From Bacteroidota bacterium (GTDB lineage Bacteria > Bacteroidota > Bacteroidia > Chitinophagales > Saprospiraceae), in assembly GCA_024743405.1 (NCBI GenBank), contig JANSWP010000001.1, forward strand, positions 62,001 to 126,000: 64,000 bases of DNA, given 5' to 3'. Numbering within the stretch: the stretch's first letter is position 1; each line of letters starts with the position of its first letter. A model generated the notes under the pieces. It worked only from the letters and a program-made list of their open reading frames with translations. It ran no database searches and was not told the origin of the DNA. Positions 37,441 to 45,384 of this stretch are shown here, one piece after another. The position numbers and the translations under genes were made by a program.

Positions 37441-37448
37441 CAAATGTA
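37441..37448 (-). promoter_or_regulatory. Putative -7 box of the hpf promoter
   Basis: CAAATGTA on the plus strand is TACATTTG on the coding strand, matching TAnnTTTG, 30 bases upstream of the chosen hpf start. Confidence 0.45.
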
Positions 37449-37662
37449 TAGGAGATTCGAAGGGAGAGAAGTGACGTTCATCAACAGATACATTGACTTT
37501 TGTCACTAGGGTCAGATAATTTTTAAAAAAATTAGAAATAATTTCAGAATGATTTTCTCTATTCACATTTATTTCAATATAAAATTTCAGTTTTTATTAT
37601 TATTCAAAATAAAAGCAGCTATGCCGTCTTGAGATAATAAGCCTCCAAAAACACAAGGAACA

Positions 37663-37688
37663 CTAATGCACTCATTAGAGTACCTTTG
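37663..37688 (+). promoter_or_regulatory. Promoter with overlapping palindrome for a candidate small RNA
   Basis: TACCTTTG (37681-37688) matches the -7 consensus. Just upstream CTAATG-CACT-CATTAG (37663-37678) is a perfect palindrome, placed where a repressor would block the promoter. No -33 TTTG is visible. Confidence 0.4.
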
Positions 37689-37694
37689 TACAAT

Positions 37695-37773
37695 CCCAAA
37701 AATCAAAAGAATTTAATTTGGTTTTATTTGGTTAGGACTTGAGAGACTTTGATACATCAGAGTCTCTTTTTTT
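37695..37773 (+). ncRNA. Candidate small RNA
   Basis: A plus-strand unit of about 80 nt runs from the TACCTTTG box to a hairpin with seven T residues. No gene on this strand ends here; the genes on both sides are on the minus strand. The body contains a near-repeat TTGGTTTTATTTGGTT. The existence of a transcript is inference from these two signals only. Confidence 0.35.
37742..37773 (+). terminator. Intrinsic terminator oriented to the plus strand
   Basis: AGAGACT (37742-37748) pairs with AGTCTCT (37761-37767), extended inside by TGAT/ATCA, and is followed by a seven-T run (37767-37773). The T tract is on the plus side only, so it does not serve the minus-strand TetR gene well. Confidence 0.7.
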
Positions 37774-38350
37774 ATGCCCGTATACCTTCTAAAATAAAAT
37801 CAGAAATTTGCTTTTCTAATTCGATAGGATTGACCGTTTTGGCAGGATCCGTATATTTATCGTGTAGCCACCGAATACTCGATAGCATAGCAAAAGTGGC
37901 AATTTCCAAATCCATATCTCGGAGTACGCCAGAATTGATCCCTTCCTTTATGATCGATCGTACTTTGTCCTCATATCCTCCTTTCTCTTCCAAAAACTTT
38001 GATAGTATAGGCTCCTTCAAATTTCGCCATTCATTGACCAAAAGGGCAACTTCAAAGGGACGACGAGAGGTTAGTTGTATGTGGAAAGAAACAATAGCCT
38101 TCAATTTATCAACTGGCGAATAAGACGAAATCAAAATATTATTGATGGATTCATGAAATGCTCCTGAAATTTCAAAAAGTTTCTCTTCTAGTAATGCTTG
38201 TTTTGAATCAACATAATTATACACATTCGCCACATCACAATTCAATTGAGTGGCTATGTCTCGCATCGTCGTACCTTTAAATCCCTTCTCGTGAATTAAC
38301 TTTAAAGAGACTTCCAAGAATCGCTTTCGCTTAAGATTGACTACATTCAT
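37772..38350 (-). CDS. TetR/AcrR-family transcriptional regulator
   Basis: A 192-residue regulator with the TetR N-terminal HTH: KRKRFLEVSLKLIHEKGFKG, then TTMRDIATQLNCDVANVYNY (recognition helix) and VDSKQALLEEKLFEISG. The C-terminal ligand/dimer domain is helical and unassigned. It is divergent from homogentisate dioxygenase, with a 126-bp shared region. A 16-bp palindrome sits just before the dioxygenase start, so it may control that gene. The last bases overlap the plus-strand terminator of the candidate small RNA. Confidence 0.9.
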   Translation of the reverse strand: MNVVNLKRKRFLEVSLKLIHEKGFKGTTMRDIATQLNCDVANVYNYVDSKQALLEEKLFEISGAFHESINNILISSYSPVDKLKAIVSFHIQLTSRRPFEVALLVNEWRNLKEPILSKFLEEKGGYEDKVRSIIKEGINSGVLRDMDLEIATFAMLSSIRWLHDKYTDPAKTVNPIELEKQISDFILEGIRA

Positions 38351-38455
38351 CTCTGTTATATCCGTTTTTATTCTAAAATTTACATCTCAACAAGAACAAA
38401 TAACGCCAAAAGTTTTGACCAAAAAAAATTATCATTTACTTTTACATCAACAAGT

Positions 38456-38471
38456 GTTGATATAAATAATT
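38456..38471 (+). promoter_or_regulatory. Putative operator before homogentisate dioxygenase
   Basis: ATCAACAAGTGTTGAT is a palindrome with 7-base half-sites around AG. It lies five bases before the ATG and immediately after a promoter-like TACTTTTA (38447-38454). A TetR-type site is the simplest reading. A related half-site, TCTCAACAAG, lies at 38385-38394, nearer the TetR gene. Confidence 0.45.
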
Positions 38472-38476
38472 AAACT

Positions 38477-39640
38477 ATGCCCATTTATCATAAACTAGGA
38501 AAAGTGCCTCAAAAACGGCACACCACATTCAAGAAGTCTAACGGCGATTTGTATTATGAACAACTTTTCGGCACGGTCGGGTTTGACGGAATGTCTTCTT
38601 TACTTTACCATGTCAATCGACCAACCATGGTCAAAGAAATCATTGGTTCTAAGGATGTAAGCCCAAAAGTAGCTATCGAAAAAAGTATCACTTCAAGAAA
38701 GCTAATTGGCTTCAATGTCGCACCGAAAGACGATTTCCTGGAAAGTCGTGAACACATGTTAGTCAACGCTGATATTCATATTGGTGTGGCGGCACCACGC
38801 AAATCTATGACGACTTATTTTTATAAAAATGCCGATGCAGATGAAATGCTTTTTATTCATAAAGGCACTGGAACTTTAAAAACCTTGGTTGGAAGTATTC
38901 CATTTGAATATGGCGATTACTTAGTGATTCCGAGAGGGATGATTTACCAAATTGAGTTTGATACAGAAGACAATCGAATACTTTATGCCGAGTCTTTTCA
39001 CCCTATTTATACGCCTAAGCGTTATCGAAACTGGTTTGGTCAATTATTGGAACATTCACCGTTTTGTGAGCGAGACTATATCAAACCTGACAACTTAGAG
39101 ACTTATGACGAAGAAGGTGATTTCGTCATGAAAATCAAAAAACAAGGGCAATTGCATGAGTTAATTTATGCGACTCACCCTTTCGATGTTGTTGGTTGGG
39201 ATGGCTATAATTACCCTTACGGGTTTTCAATCCACAATTTTGAACCCATCACTGGTCGAGTTCATCAACCACCACCAGTTCACCAAACTTTTGAAACCTC
39301 TGCTTTTGTCGTTTGCTCATTCTGTCCACGTTTGTATGACTATCATCCAAATGCAATTCCAGCGCCCTACAACCATTCTAATATTGACTCAGATGAGTTG
39401 TTATATTACGTTGATGGTGACTTTATGAGTCGAAATAATATTGGCCCTGGTTACATGACGTTGCATCCTGCTGGCATTCCGCACGGACCGCATCCCGGTG
39501 CTTATGAAAGAAGTGTTGGTCAAACGGAAACAGAGGAATTGGCAGTAATGATTGATACTTTTAAGCCTCTACAGGTAACAGAGAATGCACTAAAAATTGA
39601 TGATGGGAAATACTATAAATCTTGGCTAGAGCATGAATAA
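38477..39640 (+). CDS. hmgA: Homogentisate 1,2-dioxygenase
   Basis: This Fe(II) enzyme opens the ring of homogentisate to maleylacetoacetate in tyrosine and phenylalanine breakdown. The 387-residue protein shows the cupin-like N-terminal region (DEMLFIHKGTGTLKTLVGSI, then YGDYLVIPRG). The C-terminal metal-binding part has NFEPITGRVHQPPPVHQTFE, PYNHSNIDSDELLYYVDGDF (His ... Glu ligands) and HPAGIPHGPHPGAYE (the second His). It is the shorter bacterial form usual in Bacteroidota. Other genes of the pathway (hppD, fahA) are not in the window. The divergent TetR gene is a plausible regulator. Confidence 0.85.
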   Translation: MPIYHKLGKVPQKRHTTFKKSNGDLYYEQLFGTVGFDGMSSLLYHVNRPTMVKEIIGSKDVSPKVAIEKSITSRKLIGFNVAPKDDFLESREHMLVNADIHIGVAAPRKSMTTYFYKNADADEMLFIHKGTGTLKTLVGSIPFEYGDYLVIPRGMIYQIEFDTEDNRILYAESFHPIYTPKRYRNWFGQLLEHSPFCERDYIKPDNLETYDEEGDFVMKIKKQGQLHELIYATHPFDVVGWDGYNYPYGFSIHNFEPITGRVHQPPPVHQTFETSAFVVCSFCPRLYDYHPNAIPAPYNHSNIDSDELLYYVDGDFMSRNNIGPGYMTLHPAGIPHGPHPGAYERSVGQTETEELAVMIDTFKPLQVTENALKIDDGKYYKSWLEHE

Positions 39641-39673
39641 GCAATAACATTTTATTGATACTTTATCTGTTCT

Positions 39674-39866
39674 AAACGTGAAAGGTTTTTCAGGAATGAA
39701 ATATTAATAAGTGTACATTATATACGCTGAAAGTTTTTCCTTAAGCAAAGCAAAAAACGTAGGCGACACAGCGTGTCAGGGAGGTTTTTTAACATAGCAC
39801 AAGGGGAAATTAGCAAGTAGCAAATGGATATTTATTATTGAATTATTCCTAAAATCTTTCACGTTT
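39674..39866 (-). repeat. Palindromic repeat family, copy F
   Basis: A 193-bp copy in reverse orientation. The arms begin AAACGTGAAAGGTTTTTCAG at 39674 and end ATTCCTAAAATCTTTCACGT plus TT at 39866, complementary over about 22 bases with small gaps. The core is AGCAAAAAACGTAGGC, the apical hairpin GACAC-AGC-GTGTC (39765-39777) and GGTTTTTTAACAT. It lies downstream of hmgA, before the sigma-factor gene. Confidence 0.8.
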
Positions 39867-39906
39867 TTTTATTTATAGCGCTGCTTCTAATCCTTTTACA
39901 AAAGAT

Positions 39907-39914
39907 TACTTTTG
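39907..39914 (+). promoter_or_regulatory. Putative -7 box of the sigma-factor operon
   Basis: TACTTTTG matches TAnnTTTG, about 105 bases before the sigma-factor start. No -33 motif is clear. Confidence 0.35.
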
Positions 39915-40018
39915 ATTTCCTAAAAATTATATTCCATTTTAGGAGAGATCACAAATTTATTATTTGAAAAAAAAAATTCTCTCATGTCACATTCAGGTGA
40001 TTCCAATTCATAAGTTAG

Positions 40019-40636
40019 ATGAGCACTAAATATGGAAACCTTATTGAATACGATCCCGAAACGCATTTCGATCGTTTTTTAAAAGAATTAAGACTCAACA
40101 GTCAACCCGAATGGACATGGCTTTTGAGTATGTTTAGAGACCGTGTAGTGCCCTGGTTATTTAAGAAAGATGGTAATCTACCAAAAGAGGCGATTGTTGC
40201 CACAGATGAATTTGTAGAAGAGGTCTTTGCCAATTCTCTATTTAGATTTTATGAGCTCTTTCCTGATGGAGAATTCAAGAACATGGGTGATTTAAGAGGT
40301 CTCATTTTTCGAATTGGGGAATACAAATTAAAGGAAGGCTATCATAGTGTAAAACGAGATGGACTGATTTATTTCACAGATGATCTGCACAATGATGGCT
40401 CTACCATCATACAATATAAATTAACCATAGAAGCCTATCAAGAACAAGATTCAGTGAGTCAGCTTCGGGAATATATTCAACAATTAAATCCAACAGAACA
40501 AGATATTTTGATCCGATATTCAAAAGGAGAAGAACTTGGAAGTATCGCTTTAAACTTAGGTTTGTCTGCGGCTGCCTGTCGAAAAAGAAAACAAAGAGCA
40601 TTAGAAAAACTAAAAGAATTAGTTTCTAAAAAATAG
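40019..40636 (+). CDS. RNA polymerase sigma-70-like (ECF-type) factor
   Basis: A 205-residue protein resembling the Bacteroidota-type ECF sigma factors. Region 2 is divergent (VATDEFVEEVFANSLFRFYE, then FRIGEYKLKEGYHSVKRDG). Region 4 is clear: LNPTEQDILIRYSKGEELGS, then IALNLGLSAAACRKRKQRAL as the recognition HTH. The following gene (19 bases after its stop) encodes a single-pass membrane protein with an anti-sigma-like N-terminus, the usual sigma/anti-sigma arrangement. Target genes are not deducible. Confidence 0.75.
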   Translation: MSTKYGNLIEYDPETHFDRFLKELRLNSQPEWTWLLSMFRDRVVPWLFKKDGNLPKEAIVATDEFVEEVFANSLFRFYELFPDGEFKNMGDLRGLIFRIGEYKLKEGYHSVKRDGLIYFTDDLHNDGSTIIQYKLTIEAYQEQDSVSQLREYIQQLNPTEQDILIRYSKGEELGSIALNLGLSAAACRKRKQRALEKLKELVSKK

Positions 40637-40655
40637 CCCACTAATAGTCAATGAA

Positions 40656-41333
40656 ATGAATAACAAGCAAGAAACAATAGAACGGTACTTACGTCAAGAA
40701 ATGGATGGGAAAGAATTGCAAAATTTCACTTTTCAGATGGTCATGGATCCATCACTTAGGAAAGAAATTGAACAGACACGTAAGATATTCAAGACATTAA
40801 GAACACATCCAAATCCATCTGTCAAACAAGGAAACAACTGGCTATTGATTGGACTTTTGGCTATTGTGACTATCGGAGGTGCTTATTTATTTTATGCTAA
40901 TTTCATTCAAGACAAAGCTGAAGAATCTCAAAGATCGGAAGAACGACCTATTGCACAGTCAGATCCATTCCAACCAAATCTATATTTTGAAGATTTGACA
41001 ACGCGACAAATGGATTTTGTCATCAATATCGAAAATGAAATTAATGCAGTTTTTACTATTGAAAAAAATAGCCCATTTAACTTTAAAATAAAGGCAGCAC
41101 TATTAGGGAAAAATATTCCCAATAAATTGAATCTAAGTATTTGGTCAAATTCTTTTGAAAAATTTGAAGCTGACCAGCCAGTTTTTAGTGAAATTTTGGA
41201 AATTTCAAATAATAATCAGCTTCGATTTCAAACGGAGTTGAATATTTCTGAAGGCTTATATTACTATATTTTTACTACTTCAAAAACCGATGAACCCATA
41301 AAATCAGGAAAATTTATCCTTCAAAATACTTAA
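40656..41333 (+). CDS. Membrane-anchored anti-sigma-like protein
   Basis: A 225-residue protein. Its N-terminal ~50 residues (IERYLRQEMDGKELQNFTFQ, then MVMDPSLRKEIEQTRKIF) resemble the cytoplasmic helical domain of Bacteroidota anti-sigma proteins (no zinc-binding HxxxCxxC motif). One membrane helix (NWLLIGLLAIVTIGGAYLFY) is near residue 70. A periplasmic domain of about 130 residues, probably all-beta (NSPFNFKIKAALLGKNIPNK), ends the protein. It is directly downstream of the sigma gene and so probably controls it by sequestration. The sensory role of the outer domain is inference. Confidence 0.65.
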   Translation: MNNKQETIERYLRQEMDGKELQNFTFQMVMDPSLRKEIEQTRKIFKTLRTHPNPSVKQGNNWLLIGLLAIVTIGGAYLFYANFIQDKAEESQRSEERPIAQSDPFQPNLYFEDLTTRQMDFVINIENEINAVFTIEKNSPFNFKIKAALLGKNIPNKLNLSIWSNSFEKFEADQPVFSEILEISNNNQLRFQTELNISEGLYYYIFTTSKTDEPIKSGKFILQNT

Positions 41334-41391
41334 GAAATGAGGAATAAATATTTAGATCCTTGGCCCAACCTATTTATTTCTCATTTCTAAT

Positions 41392-42096
41392 CTACAAATC
41401 GCCTAACTGAGGTCGAATAATCATTTCCTCAACAACTGCAGTTGGGCTCATTTTCCAAGCATTTAAAATCGCACTAGCGATGTCAGCTGCTTCCATTAAT
41501 CTTTCCCTTGGCAAATCAATACCTGCCCAAGAGTTCGACCAAGTTGCACCAGGCATAATAGAAGTCACTCGAATTCCTTTCTCTTTCAATTCCTCCCTTA
41601 AAACTTTTGAAAATCCTAAAAGGGCAAATTTAGTTATACTATAAGCGCCTCCATTGGGGTATGCAAAAAGGCTAGCGACAGAACACATATTAAATATATG
41701 CCCACTTTTTTGAGGCAACATTATTGGTAAAATAGAGCGCGTCAAATAATAAGCACTATATAAATTAGTCTCCATCATTGTTTCTAAAACCCCATCAGCC
41801 TCTTTATGAACTTCGCCTGGGAAGAATACACCAGCATTGTTTATTAAAACATCTACCTCATTCCAATGCGATTTAATAAACTCAGCAAAAGCTAAAACAT
41901 CTTCCTTGCTACTCATATCCGCCACTTTTATAAGAATCTGAATATCTGGATATTTCGAATTCAACGCTGCTTTAAAAGCCTCTAAATCATTTAATGTTCG
42001 AGCACACAAAGCCAGATCAAAACCTTCAGCCGCAAAAGCTTCTACGACTGCTTTACCAATTCCTTTAGTTGCTCCTGTTACGATTAGTTTACTCAT
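41392..42096 (-). CDS. Short-chain dehydrogenase/reductase
   Basis: A 234-residue classical SDR oxidoreductase. The NAD(P)-binding loop is VTGATKGIGKAVVEAFAAEG (residues 4-23). NNAGVFFPG, a catalytic Ser region (FNMCSVASLFAYPNG) and the Y-x-x-x-K pair in GAYSITKFALLGFSK are all present. The arrangement suggests an NADP-dependent 3-oxoacyl-reductase-like or sepiapterin-reductase-like enzyme. The substrate is unknown. It stands alone on the minus strand between the anti-sigma gene and the divergent MlaE-like gene. Confidence 0.9.
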   Translation of the reverse strand: MSKLIVTGATKGIGKAVVEAFAAEGFDLALCARTLNDLEAFKAALNSKYPDIQILIKVADMSSKEDVLAFAEFIKSHWNEVDVLINNAGVFFPGEVHKEADGVLETMMETNLYSAYYLTRSILPIMLPQKSGHIFNMCSVASLFAYPNGGAYSITKFALLGFSKVLREELKEKGIRVTSIMPGATWSNSWAGIDLPRERLMEAADIASAILNAWKMSPTAVVEEMIIRPQLGDL

Positions 42097-42221
42097 AAAA
42101 TCAATTTTTTATGACAAAGAAAAGAAATCATTTAAACCCAAGTCCCTATTTTTCGGAATAATAGAATTTTAAAAGTTCCCTACTATTAAAAAGGAACTGT
42201 AGACTGCCAACTCAAATATTT

Positions 42222-42251
42222 TTTGCTTTCTTATAAAATACCCTATTTTTG
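42222..42251 (+). promoter_or_regulatory. Promoter of the Mla-type transporter
   Basis: A -33 TTTG (42222-42225) and a -7 TATTTTTG (42244-42251) are separated by 18 bases, a good Bacteroidota promoter. It lies about 90 bases before the permease start. Confidence 0.6.
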
Positions 42252-42343
42252 GCGGTCAATTAAAAAATGGGGTTTCAAACTCATGGTTTTGAGAAAACTT
42301 AAACCTCCGAAAATAGTTTCCCTTATTGGGCAAACCTGAATCT

Positions 42344-43090
42344 ATGAATTTCAATCTTTTCTACAATTTTGGTCGCTATATGATAATGATGCGCTCCGCG
42401 TTTAGTAAACCGGAGAAGCTTTCTATGTATTGGAAAGAAACGCTTCGGCAGATGGATGATATCGGTGTAGGTTCGTTAATCGTAGTAGCGCTTATTTCCA
42501 TATTCATTGGTGCAGTGACTGCACTTCAGTTTGCTTATCAATTGGATGGCACCTTAGTACCTCGATATTATATTGGATACATCGTTCGGGACTTGGCTAT
42601 TATAGAATCTGCACCAACGATTACATGTCTAGTTTTAGCAGGTAAAGTCGGTTCTAATATGGCGGCTGAAATCGGAGGTATGCGCCAAAAAGAACACATT
42701 GACGCCATGGAGATCATGGGTGTAAATACTACTGCCTACCTGATTTTACCGAGGTTGATTGCGGCGATTGTGGTCATTCCATTATTGGTGACACTTTCTG
42801 CCTATATCGCAATCATTGGCGGGTATATTGCGACGGTTCCTGTAGGAGACTTGACCAGTGAGGAATATGTACGCGGGTTGCGTTCCTTTTTTGTGCCGTT
42901 CAATATTGTGATGATGTATGTTAAGGCAGCTACTTTTGCTTTTATTTTGACCTCTGTTTCTTGTTTTCAAGGATATTATGTCAGCAATGGAAGCATTGAA
43001 TTAGGAAAAGCAAGTACAAATGCGGTAGTCTATAGTAATATCTTGATTTTATTAGCAGACTATTTAATTGTATTACTTTTGACTGGTTAA
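42344..43090 (+). CDS. MlaE-family ABC transporter permease
   Basis: This inner-membrane permease of an Mla-type phospholipid/lipid transporter has 248 residues from ATG 42344 (an upstream TTG at 42326 is in frame but not needed). About five membrane helices are seen. Family markers are GSLIVVALISIFIGAVTALQ, ESAPTITCLVLAGKVGSNMA, then AEIGGMRQKEHIDAMEIMGV (the ATPase-coupling loop) and LPRLIAAIVVIPLLVTLSAY. The ATPase follows after repeat copy G. An MCE-domain (MlaD) subunit is not in the window. The role is probably retrograde lipid transport for outer-membrane asymmetry. Confidence 0.9.
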   Translation: MNFNLFYNFGRYMIMMRSAFSKPEKLSMYWKETLRQMDDIGVGSLIVVALISIFIGAVTALQFAYQLDGTLVPRYYIGYIVRDLAIIESAPTITCLVLAGKVGSNMAAEIGGMRQKEHIDAMEIMGVNTTAYLILPRLIAAIVVIPLLVTLSAYIAIIGGYIATVPVGDLTSEEYVRGLRSFFVPFNIVMMYVKAATFAFILTSVSCFQGYYVSNGSIELGKASTNAVVYSNILILLADYLIVLLLTG

Positions 43091-43249
43091 GGAACACGAA
43101 AAAAATAAATTTACATTCTTGACTGCTTCTTTTACCATTTAATTTCGTTAAAAATACTCACCGATGCGCTGCATCGTCTGCGTTTTTTGCCTCCTTAAAT
43201 GAAAACATAATCAACTCAAAGAATGTAAATTTATTCTATCCGCGTTCCT
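43090..43249 (+). repeat. Palindromic repeat family, copy G
   Basis: A 160-bp copy inside the transporter operon. The left end overlaps the last base of the permease stop codon and the right end is 21 bases before the ATPase start. The arms AGGAACACG... (43090) and ...CGCGTTCCT (43249) pair over about 33 bases, including the fully matched block AATAAATTTACATTCTT. The core is CGTTAAAAATACTCACC, apical hairpin CGATGC-GCT-GCATCG (43162-43176), then TGCGTTTTTTGCCT. Confidence 0.85.
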
Positions 43250-43270
43250 AAGAAAACGATTATTTAATAG

Positions 43271-44035
43271 ATGATAAGAGCAGAAAATATATTCAAATCT
43301 TTCGATGAGGCTGAGGTTCTCAAAGGCATTTCAATGACTTTTGAGCAGGGAAAGAATAATTTGATTATTGGAAGAAGTGGAGCGGGAAAAACAGTTCTTT
43401 TAAAGATTTTAGTTGGACTTTTTGAACCGACTGCTGGTAATGTTTGGTATGATAAACGTGATTTTTTCGCTTTGGATAAAAAAGCAAAAAGAGCCATTAG
43501 AATGGAAGTTGGAATGTTGTTTCAGGGGTCGGCACTTTTTGATTCTTTAACTGTCGAGGAAAATGTAATGTTTCCACTGGACATGTTTACGAATTGGACT
43601 AAGAAAGAAAAGTTAGACCGTGTCAACTATTGCTTAGAAAGAGTCGAATTGGTTGGCGCCAATGATAAATACCCATCCGAAACTAGTGGAGGTATGCAAA
43701 AAAGGGTTGGTATAGCTCGGGCGATCGTTTTACAACCAAAATACCTTTTTTGTGATGAGCCGAACTCTGGACTTGATCCCAAAACGGCCCTTTTAATTGA
43801 TGAGCTAATTCAAAGCATTACCGTCGAAAATAATATTACAACGATTATCAATACCCATGATATGAACTCCGTGATGGGTATTGGAGACAATATCGCTTTA
43901 CTCCACTTAGGAAAATTAGTTTGGACTGGCAACAAAGATGAAGTTTTAGAGAGTGATAATGAGTTGCTCCAAAAATTCATCTTCGCCTCGCCCTTCTTGC
44001 AGCGTTTAAGAGACGCCGCTATACAACATGGTTAA
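43271..44035 (+). CDS. MlaF-type ABC transporter ATP-binding protein
   Basis: The 254-residue ATPase partner of the MlaE-like permease. Walker A is IGRSGAGKTVLLKILVGLFE near residue 37, the Q-loop is GMLFQGSALFDSLTVEENVM, the ABC signature is ETSGGMQKRVGIARAIVLQP, Walker B is YLFCDEPNSGLDP, and the H-loop is INTHDMNSVMGIGD. The wording ALFDSLTVEENV is characteristic of the Mla/Mce (lipid-transport) ATPases. ATG at 43271 follows repeat copy G. Confidence 0.93.
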   Translation: MIRAENIFKSFDEAEVLKGISMTFEQGKNNLIIGRSGAGKTVLLKILVGLFEPTAGNVWYDKRDFFALDKKAKRAIRMEVGMLFQGSALFDSLTVEENVMFPLDMFTNWTKKEKLDRVNYCLERVELVGANDKYPSETSGGMQKRVGIARAIVLQPKYLFCDEPNSGLDPKTALLIDELIQSITVENNITTIINTHDMNSVMGIGDNIALLHLGKLVWTGNKDEVLESDNELLQKFIFASPFLQRLRDAAIQHG

Positions 44036-44130
44036 TACGGTAGTATCATAATCCAGACCATCACAAACAACGGTGAATATTATTTTTCGCATAGAGGAAA
44101 ACCAATGGACACCTTACATTACCCTATTTT

Positions 44131-45282
44131 CTATCTCTTCAAAATATTCAGTACTTTCTCCAACCTCACATATTTAAAATTCTGAGGGATTTGTTGCCCG
44201 TTTTCAAAATTAAAACCGTCCTGTAAAACCAACATCCCGTTTGGAAAGTCAACACTTATCGAATCACCAATAACATCCAAACCGTCTGTCTCTTCAACTC
44301 CGTCAATATTGTCGTTATTAGTTATTTTGAAGGACGTTAAATACCGGTTATCTCCTTCCAATTCAAAAATAGCATAAGAAAAATTACCTTGGCTACTCGC
44401 AATTAAATAGTTTCCAAAAATCGTTAAACCTTCAATGTCGTAAGCAATATTCGGATTGGAATCATCACTTAAATGGAGGAATGATTTATCCGAATTAGTT
44501 GGTGAAATTGATAACTTCCAAATTCCTTTTGCCTCTTCTCCAACATACAAAAAACCAGATTCTGTATCGGCTGTCATACCTTCCGTTTGCGAATCAAATT
44601 GAACAGAACGACTCAATTTCAATGCAATTTTCGAATCTGTGGCTTTCATTTCAAACTGTTGCATCAAGCCATTTTTTCCGTTAATAACAGCATAAAATTT
44701 CTGAGTCGTTTCATCCTTCGCAAAGCAAAATCCATAAATATCATCAATCAAATCCTGATCAACCAATAGAGAATCTGCTGCAATATTTTCAAGACTACCG
44801 TCTTGGGGATTTATTTTGAATAAATTAATGCCCTGACTTGTTCTATTTGTACATCCCAAAACAGTTATCAAACTACCGTTTAATGGAAAATTGTACAATA
44901 CATCAACATTATTAATATTCCCAATCGAATAATAAGCCACTTCCGTACCCGATAAATTATAAGTTGCCAATCCACCTTTTTTATTTGAACCAAAAACTAA
45001 ACTTTTATGCGATTCGGTCGGATGCTTCCAGATGGCAGGGTCATCCGCCGCATCATCTTCCGAAGTCGCTCGAATCATTCGAGTTTCGACATCAGGAGTG
45101 ATGAACCATTCAATTTTTTCCTGTGCGGCGTATGCATTAATTAAGGCAATGGAGTCCTCTCTTGCCTCCATTTTTTCTTGATTGGTGGTAGTTGTTGTTA
45201 TCTCTATTTTTTTTTCAACTGGAGATTGGCAAACAACAAAAAAGGTGATGATGAAAATGAAGAGAAAGAAATTCCGAATCAT
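44131..45282 (-). CDS. Beta-propeller phytase (3-phytase)
   Basis: A secreted or lipid-anchored phosphatase that releases phosphate from phytate in a Ca-dependent manner. The 383-residue protein has a signal segment (NFFLFIFIITFFVVCQSPVE); the Cys after VV is an imperfect lipobox. A six-bladed propeller with family landmarks follows: SEDDAADDPAIWKHPTE, SLVFGSNKKGGLATYNLSG, VGEEAKGIWKLSI, YDIEGLTIFGNYLIASSQGN and ETDGLDVIGDSI with the acidic metal ligands. It directly follows a large TonB-dependent receptor on the same strand (103-bp gap). This pairing suggests uptake of phytate or its products. Confidence 0.85.
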   Translation of the reverse strand: MIRNFFLFIFIITFFVVCQSPVEKKIEITTTTTNQEKMEAREDSIALINAYAAQEKIEWFITPDVETRMIRATSEDDAADDPAIWKHPTESHKSLVFGSNKKGGLATYNLSGTEVAYYSIGNINNVDVLYNFPLNGSLITVLGCTNRTSQGINLFKINPQDGSLENIAADSLLVDQDLIDDIYGFCFAKDETTQKFYAVINGKNGLMQQFEMKATDSKIALKLSRSVQFDSQTEGMTADTESGFLYVGEEAKGIWKLSISPTNSDKSFLHLSDDSNPNIAYDIEGLTIFGNYLIASSQGNFSYAIFELEGDNRYLTSFKITNNDNIDGVEETDGLDVIGDSISVDFPNGMLVLQDGFNFENGQQIPQNFKYVRLEKVLNILKR

Positions 45283-45384
45283 ATTTATTATGGTTTCTAA
45301 AGTCTTAATTAATTAGAGGTCAGACAATAACAATCGCCCGACCTCTAACAGTGAAAAGGTCCGTTCTCTGACCTCTGAAAAATA

